Below are positions 54,942 to 63,380 of a DNA stretch of 64,000 nt, in pieces (position 1 is the first letter of the stretch; the number at the start of each line of letters is the position of its first letter). Where the stretch lies: positions 558,001 to 622,000 of the forward strand of contig NZ_VEIO01000001.1 in the NCBI RefSeq assembly GCF_007680605.1, in the 5' to 3' direction. The notes beneath the pieces were generated by a model, which was given only the letters and a program-made list of their open reading frames with translations, was not told the DNA's origin and made no database searches. Source of the DNA: Paenibacillus xylanexedens. GTDB taxonomy: Bacteria; Bacillota; Bacilli; Paenibacillales; Paenibacillaceae. The position numbers and the translations under genes were made by a program.

Positions 54942-56036
54942 ATGGTACAGATTGATTTAACGGCGGATCTGCGTACAGCAAATGGTGAAGTGCAGGATAT
55001 TATGGTAGATGGCAGATATACAGGGTCGCTTTTACTGATCTACAGAGAAGGGGAACGTCTGTCAGGCAGCCTTCAACTGGAACAGGAGTCTATAGAAGAG
55101 GCAGTAGAGCAGGTTATTATTGATAAGGTACATGCTTATGTTCGTGCACTTGCAGATGCAGTAGCGGCATCCTACTATGAAGTTTTGGTGAGCTGTGGCA
55201 CGTTGCATTCCGTCCTGCAACCAGTGGAACGAAGTGAGGAGGCATTTTGGTATTCTCCGGGAACAGCGGTTATGGAAGGCGAACTGTATGATGAAGAGAG
55301 CCGTTATGGTGATGATTTGCCTGGCGAGGTGAATATCATTCCCGCATCTCGGGATGATTCGTTTACATATGAAGACGAGGAACACCTGCTGGAAATGGAG
55401 ATGATCAGTGCCGGTCGTAACTTATCTAGCTATGTATTCAATGATGTTGCAGGAGAAGAGGTAGCCGAGGCTACGCTGAAACAGTATGGTGCCGATGCAC
55501 AGGGGGAGATTCACTGGTACGAAGAACCTGATGAAACGGTACAGGAAGCTGCGGCAGAATTGCTTGTACGGGAACTGGATGAGGAGATCATTGATACGAT
55601 TACCATTCGGATATGGCATCAGGGGAACGCGTTGCAGACGCTTGAATGGGTACATCGTGATTTTTCCGAAGAGCTGGAGGAAGATGAAGAGGAAGAGCAG
55701 TATAATGCTTTGGATTCAAACAGAGATATGATTGAGCCGGAAGAGGCGGAAGAAGCATGTTATGTGATGCCAAGGAACAGGGACCGGGAGTTCAGAATCT
55801 ATGACCTTTTCGTCCAGGAACGCGGAGGTCTGCCCGTGGGTACAGCAACCATCGATACGTCGCATTCCGATCTGACAGGTTATATGGATTACGATGTACC
55901 AGGCACGAGTGAACAGCGTAAAACGCTGGTAGAAGTGCTAATGAGGGAGCTAAACAAAGAGATCGAATTCGACTCACTACATCTCACGATGCTCTACCGT
56001 AATCAGATTATTGATGAAGCCAGAATGGAAGGGTAG
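54942..56036 (+). CDS. Acidic protein with three related segments, function unknown
   Basis: 364 aa, strongly acidic, no signal or membrane helix. I see three related units of about 80 residues (about 8-90, 160-235, 282-362). Each has beta-like strands, a short Gly-rich turn, a helix of the type xxELxxEIxxx and a closing strand such as YEVLVSCG, ITIRIWHQG or LHLTMLYRN. The linkers are Glu/Asp-rich (EELEEDEEEEQ). GAGGAGG precedes the ATG. No family recognised. Confidence 0.75.
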   Translation: MVQIDLTADLRTANGEVQDIMVDGRYTGSLLLIYREGERLSGSLQLEQESIEEAVEQVIIDKVHAYVRALADAVAASYYEVLVSCGTLHSVLQPVERSEEAFWYSPGTAVMEGELYDEESRYGDDLPGEVNIIPASRDDSFTYEDEEHLLEMEMISAGRNLSSYVFNDVAGEEVAEATLKQYGADAQGEIHWYEEPDETVQEAAAELLVRELDEEIIDTITIRIWHQGNALQTLEWVHRDFSEELEEDEEEEQYNALDSNRDMIEPEEAEEACYVMPRNRDREFRIYDLFVQERGGLPVGTATIDTSHSDLTGYMDYDVPGTSEQRKTLVEVLMRELNKEIEFDSLHLTMLYRNQIIDEARMEG

Positions 56037-56237
56037 GAGGCGAAAGCCTTTTATCCTTTTTTTTTTGAGCATTTTTAATTGATTTTTTGACGAAAAAAAA
56101 TTTTCTCGGTATATTACGACTAGTTCTTTTAATTAATGTAGTTGCGATAGTATCGAATGGGAGCGACTTTTGGATTTGGACGTAGTCCAAACCAAGGGAA
56201 GCGAGCAGTTAATACCGGAGTATATAGGAGGGGTATG

Positions 56238-56783
56238 ATGACACACACATTCACCATTCACAGCCAGTACATTAATGATGGCTTTCAAGCTGTTCAAGCA
56301 CAGCCGGAGGACACGGAAGAGGTGCTCTCATTGCTTGCAGAGACGGCATCCTGGTTGAAAAGTAAAGGCTCTTCCCAATGGAATGCATTGCTACAAGGGG
56401 AGGATTCTCATGATACACCTTCGGCCATTCGCCGAGGGGACGTCTTTGTTTTCAAAAAAGAAGCACAGATCGCTGGAATGGTCATTCTCATGCAGAAGCC
56501 AAGTCCATGGGATCTTAAGTTATGGGGAGATCAAGCCCACGTAGAAGATGGGGCAATCTATCTGCATCGGCTCGCCATACGAAGAAAATATGCTCGAACA
56601 GGTCTAGGGAAATCGATATTGGAATGGTCAAGTCGTGGCATACAGTTCGAAAACAAGTCTCTCGTACGATTGGATTGCGGGGCTGACAATGTCACGTTAA
56701 ACACTTTTTATGCAGGAAATGGATTTCGTTATGCAGGTAAGCATGATGGGTTCAGCATTTACGAGAAACCGGTTGAATTTTAG
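56238..56783 (+). CDS. GNAT family N-acetyltransferase
   Basis: 181 aa. Acetyl-CoA binding region IYLHRLAIRRKYARTGLGKSILEW (R-x-x-G-x-G/A variant), then LRLDCGADNVTLNTFYAGNGFRYAG, typical of the fold. The second of two tandem ATGs (56235, 56238) has the better spacing to AGGAGGGG. Substrate unknown; the SSQWNALLQGED segment fits the subgroup of small-molecule acetyltransferases. Confidence 0.87.
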   Translation: MTHTFTIHSQYINDGFQAVQAQPEDTEEVLSLLAETASWLKSKGSSQWNALLQGEDSHDTPSAIRRGDVFVFKKEAQIAGMVILMQKPSPWDLKLWGDQAHVEDGAIYLHRLAIRRKYARTGLGKSILEWSSRGIQFENKSLVRLDCGADNVTLNTFYAGNGFRYAGKHDGFSIYEKPVEF

Positions 56784-57149
56784 AAGGAATTCGTCACGAA
56801 TTGTTAAGAGTATCATGAGGAAGAATATGGAAGGCGCTAAGCTTGTTCGGCTAATTTTCTATACTCAGCTTCGTCCTTCGAGGAAGAGATAAATGGAAAA
56901 CATAAGCTTCTGTATGTGGTGTTGACTGAATATGTTGTATATACGACTTAATAATTAAGTTGTCAAAGCGGTGGATGTTCTTGCTTTTCTATGTCATAAT
57001 AAATATAAATGGTATGCAACAAAATGCATGAAAATACATTTTCGTGTAAAGAACGGAGTTGGAGGCTCAAGAGCCGCTTTACTGAACATATGTTCTAATA
57101 TATCATAAATGAATGTGGAAAAAGAGAAATGAAGATGGAAAGGGGGATA
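56784..57149. other. Gene-free region upstream of the glycosyltransferase
   Basis: Contains the perfect 15-nt palindrome ACTTAATAATTAAGT at 56946-56960, an operator-like site of the size used by MarR-type repressors, followed by AT-rich sequence and a weak AAAATG/CATTTT repeat near 57020-57043. No open frame with a ribosome site. Confidence 0.4.
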
Positions 57150-58280
57150 ATGACGTTGAAATTGCTACAGGCTCTATTCTTTCCTCCGGAGCAGCCCGGA
57201 GGTGTATCCTCTATGATTCCTTATTTGCAGGAGAGATTTGCAAGCCCAAGATGGGAGATGGACCTGTTTTCCTTGCCCAAACGTATTCGTAACAAAGGGA
57301 GAGAGGAAGTACAGTTTGATACGTTTGACTGGACGATCTATCAGGATAGTCTTGTGGTACAAAAGTATATTCAGACATATCGTGACTATCTATGGTGGAC
57401 CAGGCTTCGCATCCAGAAGCCTTATGATCTGATTCATGCGCATCATCCTATTGCAGGGCTGGCCATGAAGTCGGTGTTTCCTGAGGTTCCCCTCATTCAA
57501 ACCGTTCACTCCAGTTATGAGAGAGAGCTTATCCTGAATGGTCGTATAGAGCCTGATGGATTGGAACATCAATTCCTGCAGGCCATCTATGGAGAGCTTG
57601 AGTATCGTGCAGAGCGTCTGCTAACGGTATCTGATTCGTTCCGACGATATTTGAGCCCGTATGTAAAACATCCAGACCGCATCGGCATTATTCCGAATGG
57701 TTTTGATGAGAAGCGGTTCAAACCGATTCCCCATGATAATGCGGTCCCGCAACTGGTCACGGTCTGCCGGCTTGTTCCCGCCAAAGGGCTAGATATTTTG
57801 TTTAAAGCTTGTGCGGAGTTAAAGGACAGGGGACATGATTACGTACTTCATATTATTGGAGATGGACCGATTCGTCCCGATCTGGAAGAGCTCGCACAGC
57901 GTCTGGGAATTTATAATGAAACGATTTTTTATGGATATACGCTACACCCTGAAGAGTTTATGCCATTCTTTGATGTGTTTGTACTGCCATCGCGTGCAGA
58001 AGCCTTTGGTTCAGTGTTCGCCGAAGCGGCGCTTAGCTGTCTTGCGCTTGTAGGCACCGATGTGGGGGGGATTCCCGAACAGATTGAAGATGGAGTGAAC
58101 GGACTGCTTGTGCCGCCTGAAGATCCATCTGCGCTGGCTGATGCCTTGGAAAAGGTCATGCTGGACCCGGCATATCGCTATGAACTGGCTCGTTCCGCTT
58201 GTGAAAAAGCCAAAACGTTTTACTCGCTGGGAAGATCGGTGAATGATTTGAAAAAAATGTACTTGCAATTTCAGGCGTAA
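57150..58280 (+). CDS. Glycosyltransferase family 4
   Basis: 376 aa, GT-B fold. N-terminal PPEQPGGVSSMIPYL, then HAHHPIAGLAMK; C-terminal TVCRLVPAKGLDILFKA and the donor-binding EAFGSVFAEAALSC with ED-type glutamates. Transfers a sugar from a nucleotide donor to an unknown acceptor; no polysaccharide cluster is around it. ATG 57150 is right after AAAGGGGG. Confidence 0.9.
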   Translation: MTLKLLQALFFPPEQPGGVSSMIPYLQERFASPRWEMDLFSLPKRIRNKGREEVQFDTFDWTIYQDSLVVQKYIQTYRDYLWWTRLRIQKPYDLIHAHHPIAGLAMKSVFPEVPLIQTVHSSYERELILNGRIEPDGLEHQFLQAIYGELEYRAERLLTVSDSFRRYLSPYVKHPDRIGIIPNGFDEKRFKPIPHDNAVPQLVTVCRLVPAKGLDILFKACAELKDRGHDYVLHIIGDGPIRPDLEELAQRLGIYNETIFYGYTLHPEEFMPFFDVFVLPSRAEAFGSVFAEAALSCLALVGTDVGGIPEQIEDGVNGLLVPPEDPSALADALEKVMLDPAYRYELARSACEKAKTFYSLGRSVNDLKKMYLQFQA

Positions 58281-58305
58281 AACTGGGAGAGCAAATATAT
58301 GAAAC

Positions 58306-58337
58306 AAGCCGCTGTAGTGTGATACAGCGGCTTTTGT
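58306..58337. terminator. Bidirectional terminator between glycosyltransferase and cat
   Basis: AAGCCGCTGTA / TACAGCGGCTT 11-bp stem then T-run, between convergent genes. Confidence 0.88.
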
Positions 58338-58351
58338 GTTGTTAACGGATT

Positions 58352-59002
58352 TTACAACAGCCAATCCTCTGGATTGCCTGCTAAATCCTGAACAGCATTC
58401 ATGAACAATCCGGCATGGTAACCATCACAAACCGAGTGATGAACCTGTAGTGATAGTGGCAAAAATATTGAATTTTTTTTATTGATGAATTGTCCTGCAG
58501 TAATAATGGGCAGAAGGTAACGACTGTTATTATTAATATTTAAGTTGAATCCAGTAAAAGATGTCCAAGGAATCATCGAAAGAGAAAAAATATTTTCAGG
58601 TACAGGTGTCTTGGGAAACAACTTGCCTGAACGTTTATATTTTTCTATATCGGAAATGCAGGCATTTTGGAACGAATTGAAGTCCTTTGTAACACGAGTC
58701 CAAATAGCAGAGAAAGATTCAGCTTCATGATCAAAGATGGTGTAAAGTGGCTCCAATGTATCCCAATAACCTAGTTCTCCATCATGATTGTAACCTGTTC
58801 TAAAAGCGGGATGTGAATTGATCACACTCGTGATCAAAAAAATAAACGCAGGATAGAATCGATATTCTTTATGTTTGATGAGTTGATACAGAGCAGTTAT
58901 ATCCATTTCTTTGGTCAAGCTGAATGAAGTATTTTGATTCATATAGTGATGAAATATGTCTGTTCTATTCCAAGTATTAAACTCAATTTTGTTAAAATTC
59001 AT
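58352..59002 (-). CDS. cat: Chloramphenicol O-acetyltransferase, type A
   Basis: Acetylates chloramphenicol with acetyl-CoA, 216 aa trimer subunit, full length. The active site is His189 and Asp193 in HHSVCDGYH. The start NKIEFNTWNRTDIFHHYM is typical of CatA. TAGGAGG precedes the ATG and is buried in a hairpin (see attenuator). The gene is A/T-richer than its neighbours, which suggests acquisition. The adjoining YkvI gene ends only about 50 nt from the cat promoter. Confidence 0.93.
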   Translation of the reverse strand: MNFNKIEFNTWNRTDIFHHYMNQNTSFSLTKEMDITALYQLIKHKEYRFYPAFIFLITSVINSHPAFRTGYNHDGELGYWDTLEPLYTIFDHEAESFSAIWTRVTKDFNSFQNACISDIEKYKRSGKLFPKTPVPENIFSLSMIPWTSFTGFNLNINNNSRYLLPIITAGQFINKKNSIFLPLSLQVHHSVCDGYHAGLFMNAVQDLAGNPEDWLL

Positions 59003-59009
59003 TATTTGA

Positions 59010-59045
59010 GCCTCCTAAATTATATCTAAAACGAATTTAGGAGGC
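59010..59045 (-). promoter_or_regulatory. Translational attenuator hairpin of cat
   Basis: Arms GCCTCCTAAATT and AATTTAGGAGGC (12 bp, perfect) around a 12-nt loop. The downstream arm contains the ribosome site AGGAGG of cat, and the upstream arm contains the last codons and stop of the leader peptide. A ribosome stalled on the leader would open the stem. Confidence 0.85.
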
Positions 59046-59066
59046 CAAGTTGTCTGCTTTTTTCAT
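59037..59066 (-). CDS. cat leader peptide (9 aa)
   Basis: ATG at 59066, sequence MKKADNLAS, stop TAA within the hairpin. Ribosome site AAAGGATGG lies 9 nt upstream. It matches the induction leader of cat-86 (MVKTDKISS, from memory) at Met1, Lys3, Asp5, hydrophobic 7 and Ser9. Confidence 0.82.
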   Translation of the reverse strand: MKKADNLAS

Positions 59067-59098
59067 CAGAACCCATCCTTTTTCTATGTTTGCTTTAA

Positions 59099-59107
59099 AT
59101 TGTACCA
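59099..59107 (-). promoter_or_regulatory. Extended -10 promoter of cat
   Basis: On the minus strand TGGTACAAT: TGn followed by TACAAT. The -35 region is poor. Confidence 0.5.
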
Positions 59108-59150
59108 TAACTTTATGCATTTAAACGGCTTCAATCTCATATCTACGTCT

Positions 59151-60209
59151 TCAATTCATATTATTACGACCACGAAATGTACCCCAGCGATCCCTAATGA
59201 GCTTCCCCGCCCAAAAGAGTGCCATGCATCCGAAAATGGGATAAAGAACGGATAAAAGGGAGCTGAATCCGAATTGGCTAAACGAGTAACATAACATCAT
59301 GATGACTAGTGTAATCAACCGGGGATGAACATCGATATGTTGTCTAAGTTGCAAAGTCATGCCGTAGATGTCGGCAACAAACGTTGTAAATATTTCCATG
59401 AAAATCAATGAGACATATACAGATTGCACTATCCATCCCAGTTGAAAAGCGATACTTCCCATAGGGATTTCAAACTGTATGATGCCTGGCATCTGGGCCG
59501 ACATTGCAAAATGGGCTGCCATCAGCATAAAACCTACGCCAATCCCGCCTAGAATTCCGCCCCATTTTAATGTATTGCGATGACGAATCTGATTGCCTAC
59601 AGGTACAAGTACCGCTTGAGCGAGCGCAAGGTTAAATGCAGTGTAAAGTAATGGGGAAATCCATACCTGAAACGGATTGCTATCTGTTGTCAGTGTGACA
59701 AAACGAAAGACACCCGGATGATGTAACGTACTGAAAATCATAAGCAGGGACAGCAGAAGCATCATGGGCACCACAATACTGTTCATTTGCAGAATGGCCT
59801 GCATTCCGCGTCCCAGAAGAAGATATGTACCGATCAAAGTGATGATCAAACCAGTTTGGTAGTGCAAACCCAGATGTTCCATAAAAACAGAACCTGCCCC
59901 GGCGAGCATGACGCTGTTTACACCGATCAGAACAATAAGAGTAATCCATGTGATCCATTTGCCAGCTTTGTGACCAAACAGATGTTTGTTAAGATCCTCA
60001 TAGGAACGCGAACGGGTATCATGAGCAATAAGCATCATTTTGGTTCCGAGCCAGACAAAGAGCATGGTGGACAAAGCAATGGTGATTGTGGCCCACTTGC
60101 CATATTGGGTAAAAAACTGCAATATTTCCTGTCCTGTGGCAAAGCCGGCCCCGACAACAGTTCCGATGTATGTGAATGCAATCTGTAGCACCCGGAATAC
60201 CTGTTTCAT
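59151..60209 (-). CDS. ykvI: YkvI family membrane protein
   Basis: 352 aa, about 10 helices of the APC-like fold. The N-terminal QIAFTYIGTVVGAGFATGQEILQFF and NSIVVPMMLLLSLLMIFS match the YkvI group. Probably a transporter; substrate unknown. GAAAGGGG precedes the ATG. No terminator separates its end from cat, so read-through is possible. Confidence 0.88.
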   Translation of the reverse strand: MKQVFRVLQIAFTYIGTVVGAGFATGQEILQFFTQYGKWATITIALSTMLFVWLGTKMMLIAHDTRSRSYEDLNKHLFGHKAGKWITWITLIVLIGVNSVMLAGAGSVFMEHLGLHYQTGLIITLIGTYLLLGRGMQAILQMNSIVVPMMLLLSLLMIFSTLHHPGVFRFVTLTTDSNPFQVWISPLLYTAFNLALAQAVLVPVGNQIRHRNTLKWGGILGGIGVGFMLMAAHFAMSAQMPGIIQFEIPMGSIAFQLGWIVQSVYVSLIFMEIFTTFVADIYGMTLQLRQHIDVHPRLITLVIMMLCYSFSQFGFSSLLSVLYPIFGCMALFWAGKLIRDRWGTFRGRNNMN

Positions 60210-60413
60210 GTGTTTCCCCTTTCAGGTCCCGGGATTGTTGGACATGCGGGTACCATAGTACAAGTTATGCTTGACCAATGAAAGTCATGACTGCAGGATC
60301 GGATAACGGCTCTGAATGTTCAGGTTCTGTGGACTTAGGGTTGATTTCGCTTGAACTTGTAGCCGGATATATGATACTTTATACCTCATAGGATAGGCTT
60401 GGGAGGTCAAATC

Positions 60414-60995
60414 ATGGACGTATTAAAACAACGAATTTTACAAGAAGGTGTCGTCATCTCGGATCAGGTATTGAAACTGGATGGTCTTTTGAACCATCAG
60501 ATTGATCCTGCATTAACGATGGAGATGGGACGGGAGTTTGCTGCTCGTTTTCGCGAGAGTGGAGTTACTCGGGTGATTACGGTGGAATCATCAGGGATTC
60601 CGGTTGCTTTTGCCGCAGCACATGAACTGGGTGTACCTTTGGTATTTGCCCGGCGCAAAAAAACGCTTCTGGCCGATCCTGATGCCTACTGCGAACGTGT
60701 ACCATCCTTTACGAAAGGAATCGTAACGGATATTATGGTATCTCGCGAATACATTCATGAAAATGACCGCATTTTGTTCATTGATGACATTATTGCAAAC
60801 GGAGACGCAGCCCGCGGCGTAATTAAAATTATTGAGCGTTCCGGCGCAGAGCTTGTGGGATTTGGTGTTGTGGTGGAGAAGAGCTTCCAGGCGGGTGCCC
60901 GTACCATCCGTGAGCAAGGGATTCCAGTAGAGGCTCTTGTGCGCATTCGTTCACTAAATAATGGCACCGTGCAATTCGACGATAACGAAATGTGA
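60414..60995 (+). CDS. xpt: Xanthine phosphoribosyltransferase
   Basis: Converts xanthine and PRPP to XMP in purine salvage, cytoplasmic, 193 aa. PRPP site ILFIDDIIANGDAA; start MDVLKQRILQEGVVISDQVLKLDGLLNHQIDP is like B. subtilis Xpt. GGGAGG precedes the ATG. I looked for a purine riboswitch upstream and did not see one; pbuX does not follow, unlike in B. subtilis. Confidence 0.95.
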   Translation: MDVLKQRILQEGVVISDQVLKLDGLLNHQIDPALTMEMGREFAARFRESGVTRVITVESSGIPVAFAAAHELGVPLVFARRKKTLLADPDAYCERVPSFTKGIVTDIMVSREYIHENDRILFIDDIIANGDAARGVIKIIERSGAELVGFGVVVEKSFQAGARTIREQGIPVEALVRIRSLNNGTVQFDDNEM

Positions 60996-61093
60996 CTTTT
61001 TGAAGGAAATTGGGCCTAATTTTTGAAGTATGACTTTGCATGGCCTTAGATTTCCTTTATAATGGGGTTATGTTAGGGAGAGGAGGCAACACC

Positions 61094-61423
61094 ATGGGGA
61101 ACCAACCGGCAACAGACCAATTTTTTATTGATAAGCTGGCGGAATCGAAAGTTCATTTTGAACGTGCCCTGGATTGTAAACATACGGAATTCGATGACCT
61201 TTATCCCTATATGATTGAACATCCTCAATTTTTCTGGTACAAACGCTATGTTGCCTGGTCAGAATTACTGACGATTGTAGGCTTGTGTGAAGAGTTGTCC
61301 TTCTCTTGGAAAGAACAATTTACACCGCACCAAGTAGAGTACCTTGAAGAACGTGTGATGTCCGCCAAAGTGCTTGATTTTTGGTTCGAGAAGAACGACA
61401 GCAAAGAGCACGCGCAGCGGTAA
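61094..61423 (+). CDS. Conserved protein of unknown function
   Basis: 109 aa from the ATG at 61094, preceded by GGAGAGGAGGC; the longer frame from 61040 lacks a site. Soluble, aromatic-rich helices (HPQFFWYKRYVAWSELL, FTPHQVEYLEERV). No domain recognised. Confidence 0.72.
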   Translation: MGNQPATDQFFIDKLAESKVHFERALDCKHTEFDDLYPYMIEHPQFFWYKRYVAWSELLTIVGLCEELSFSWKEQFTPHQVEYLEERVMSAKVLDFWFEKNDSKEHAQR

Positions 61424-61477
61424 CTCTCAGTCGGGACATTTTTTTCGAATGACATGACAGTCCAATACAGTCACGTG

Positions 61478-61512
61478 AGACCTAAATGACTTTTCATTTA
61501 GGTCTCTTTTTG
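61478..61512 (+). terminator. Intrinsic terminator
   Basis: AGACCTAAATGA / TCATTTAGGTCT perfect 12-bp stem then T5. Confidence 0.88.
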
Positions 61513-61541
61513 TAAAGAAATTTGAATATAGGAGTCTAATT

Positions 61542-61760
61542 ATGATCAGTGATACAGAATTGGATGCCCTGCGTTTGTCAGGGGAAAAGGTAAGAGTGGT
61601 ACGCGATGAGCTTGAGTCTAACGATGTAACGGGCATCGTGGTAGCCTGGGATGATGAGCAAGTACTTATTCGCAGGCAGAATCGCCGTGTCGTGAAGCTG
61701 GATCGGTCTTACCGTTATCAGCTGTTCAGTGAGCCTCGTCAAAGTGTTTTAAGTGAATAA
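61542..61760 (+). CDS. Small basic protein of unknown function
   Basis: 72 aa. A beta-rich segment VTGIVVAWDDEQVLIRRQNRRVVKLDRSYRYQLF suggests a small SH3- or Sm-like barrel; no family recognised. TAGGAGT precedes the ATG. Confidence 0.65.
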   Translation: MISDTELDALRLSGEKVRVVRDELESNDVTGIVVAWDDEQVLIRRQNRRVVKLDRSYRYQLFSEPRQSVLSE

Positions 61761-61942
61761 ATGACATGAGTGCTTAGCTTAACGGATTCATGTTACCGGA
61801 AATCTCACTCAAAGAGAAGGTCTGCTACACCAAATGTTTGGAATTACCATCAGGATCAGGCATATTTGCGACGCACGCGAGAGAAGATAGGTACAGTGGA
61901 ACAATTCGCTGTATTTACAGCCGAAAGGGTGTGTTGCAAGTC

Positions 61943-62272
61943 ATGACATTGATGAATGATAAAGTTCATGCTTATAAGGATCAGATTGGCGCATTAAGCG
62001 ACGTTCTCCCGGATGTGGTGAAATCATATCATGAGTTTACGGGAGAGTGCTTCCAGCCGGGGGTGCTTGATGCCAAAACCAAGCAGTTAATTGCGCTAGG
62101 TATCGGTTTGTTTGCGAATAACGAAGTGTGCACGTTCTATCATGTGGAGGAAGCCCGGTCCAAGGGAGCGACCGATCAGGAGATCATGGAGACGGTAGCT
62201 GTCGCTGGTGCAGTGGGCGGCGGACATGCTCTGTCACAGGGAGCCATGCGTGTGCAGAAGGCGCTCCATTAG
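61943..62272 (+). CDS. Carboxymuconolactone decarboxylase family protein
   Basis: 109 aa, AhpD-like helical fold: LDAKTKQLIALGIGLFANNEVCTFYHVEEARSKGATDQEIMETVAVAGAVGGGHA. AhpD has CxxC with His two to four residues on; here only one cysteine precedes the histidine, so a disulfide reductase role is unlikely. Start chosen at ATG 61943; a TTG at 61934 close behind AAAGGGTG is also possible. Confidence 0.82.
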   Translation: MTLMNDKVHAYKDQIGALSDVLPDVVKSYHEFTGECFQPGVLDAKTKQLIALGIGLFANNEVCTFYHVEEARSKGATDQEIMETVAVAGAVGGGHALSQGAMRVQKALH

Positions 62273-62287
62273 TGGATGAAGTAAACA

Positions 62288-62340
62288 AAAAAACAGGGTC
62301 ATACACCTCTTTAATAGAGGCGTATGGCCCTGTTTTTTTA
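62288..62340. terminator. Intrinsic terminator
   Basis: AAACAGGG..CATAC..CTC / GAG..GTATG..CCCTGTTT long stem with T7. Confidence 0.88.
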
Positions 62341-62407
62341 TAGATCATCTTTACATTCTTTACTGTAAGGGGGTAGCCAGGGGCTATTTCCCGTTCTTTA
62401 TATTCAA

Positions 62408-62878
62408 TTAAAGCTTACCCAACATTTTGTTATACATAAATTGACCTGTTACCCGTCTTGCGGTTACATAACGATCACTGAAATACGGATTGGACAACTT
62501 GGTGATGCTGACACCTTTGCTGCTGGAGGCATGTGCGAATTGACCTCCACCGATGTATACTCCTGTATGTGAGATGCCTCTACCTGTTGTGTTGAAGAAG
62601 ACCAGATCTCCTGTACGAATGCTTGCTTTGGAGACAGGTGTTCCGGCTTTCGCTTGTTGTTGCGACGTGCGAGGGAGCTCAATGCTATATTTGTTGAAAA
62701 TATATCTCATAAACCCGGAACAATCGAAGCCAGCCATGGTTGTGCCGCCCCATTTGTACGGGATACCTGTCATATTGTTAACCATCGTATTAATTGTGCT
62801 TGCCTCTGTGCTTGTTGCCCCGGATGTAAATAGTACAGCAGCCCCAAAAATGGAAATAATCAGTTTTTTCAAAATCAA
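62408..62878 (-). CDS. Secreted NlpC/P60 cell-wall endopeptidase
   Basis: 156 aa. Signal peptide ending STEAS, then a single NlpC/P60 domain with Cys53 (FDCSGF), His104 (SHTGVYIG) and His116 (QFAHA). It cleaves peptide bonds in peptidoglycan stems. There is no cell-wall binding repeat. Start TTG 62878 (or TTG 62872) after AAGGGAG, which follows a c-di-AMP riboswitch at once. Confidence 0.92.
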   Translation of the reverse strand: MILKKLIISIFGAAVLFTSGATSTEASTINTMVNNMTGIPYKWGGTTMAGFDCSGFMRYIFNKYSIELPRTSQQQAKAGTPVSKASIRTGDLVFFNTTGRGISHTGVYIGGGQFAHASSSKGVSITKLSNPYFSDRYVTARRVTGQFMYNKMLGKL

Positions 62879-62890
62879 TGTTCTCCCTTC

Positions 62891-63003
62891 GATGCCTACG
62901 GAGTTAGCTAAGGGTTCGGTAGAAGGTTCCCTATATTTCCTATGTATAAGAATAATTCACCCAAAATGGTTCCCCCGTTTTCAATCCTGAAACTCGGCAA
63001 ATG
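62891..63003 (-). promoter_or_regulatory. c-di-AMP (ydaO/yuaA) riboswitch
   Basis: On the minus strand the conserved blocks occur in order: TTTGCCGAG, CGGGGGAACC, TTGGGTGAAT, AGGGAACCTTCTACCGAACC, AGCTAACTCCGTAGGCA. The P1 stem pairs TTGCC-type with GGCA-type ends. The ribosome site AAGGGAG begins 2-3 nt after P1. These riboswitches shut off cell-wall hydrolase genes when c-di-AMP is high (known for the class). No terminator lies between it and the start, so control may be translational or act at P1. Confidence 0.9.
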
Positions 63004-63260
63004 AATAATTAAGTTTTTGTAACTATTTGAAACTATATTGCATAAATGCGTAATTGTCAAACCTGTTTAAAGGTGTTCATTTAGCCTCAATGTTAGCGGA
63101 ATTATCGATTTTAGTTATCATTTTGTTGAAATTAGGAAGTTAAAGATTACAAAAAAGTCATTTGTGTTTCATATGAGAGAACTTGGATAATAAACAAGAT
63201 TGTTATAAGCTAAAAAGGAAACCATTCTGTTCAACAAATTTTTTTGGTTTGTTGCGTATA
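63004..63260. other. AT-rich region upstream of the pectate lyase
   Basis: No gene or ribosome site seen. It holds a CAACAAA/TTTGTTG inverted repeat at 63232-63254 with a T-rich loop, just before the lyase promoter; it could be an operator or a weak terminator. Confidence 0.4.
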
Positions 63261-63289
63261 TTGACAAAAATATATTTATTGCATATCAT
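63261..63289 (+). promoter_or_regulatory. Sigma-A promoter of the pectate lyase gene
   Basis: Perfect TTGACA, 17-nt spacer, TATCAT. Confidence 0.75.
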
Positions 63290-63380
63290 AACCTTATTAA
63301 ATACATAATTTGTATTTAAATTGTTTTCATTGGAATTTATATGATCGAGTCAATCAAATGAATGGGGAGAGTGTTGTCGA

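Noticed and set aside
60210..60413. Purine riboswitch upstream of xpt
   Set aside because: I looked for the conserved core and P1 stem expected from B. subtilis xpt and did not find them.
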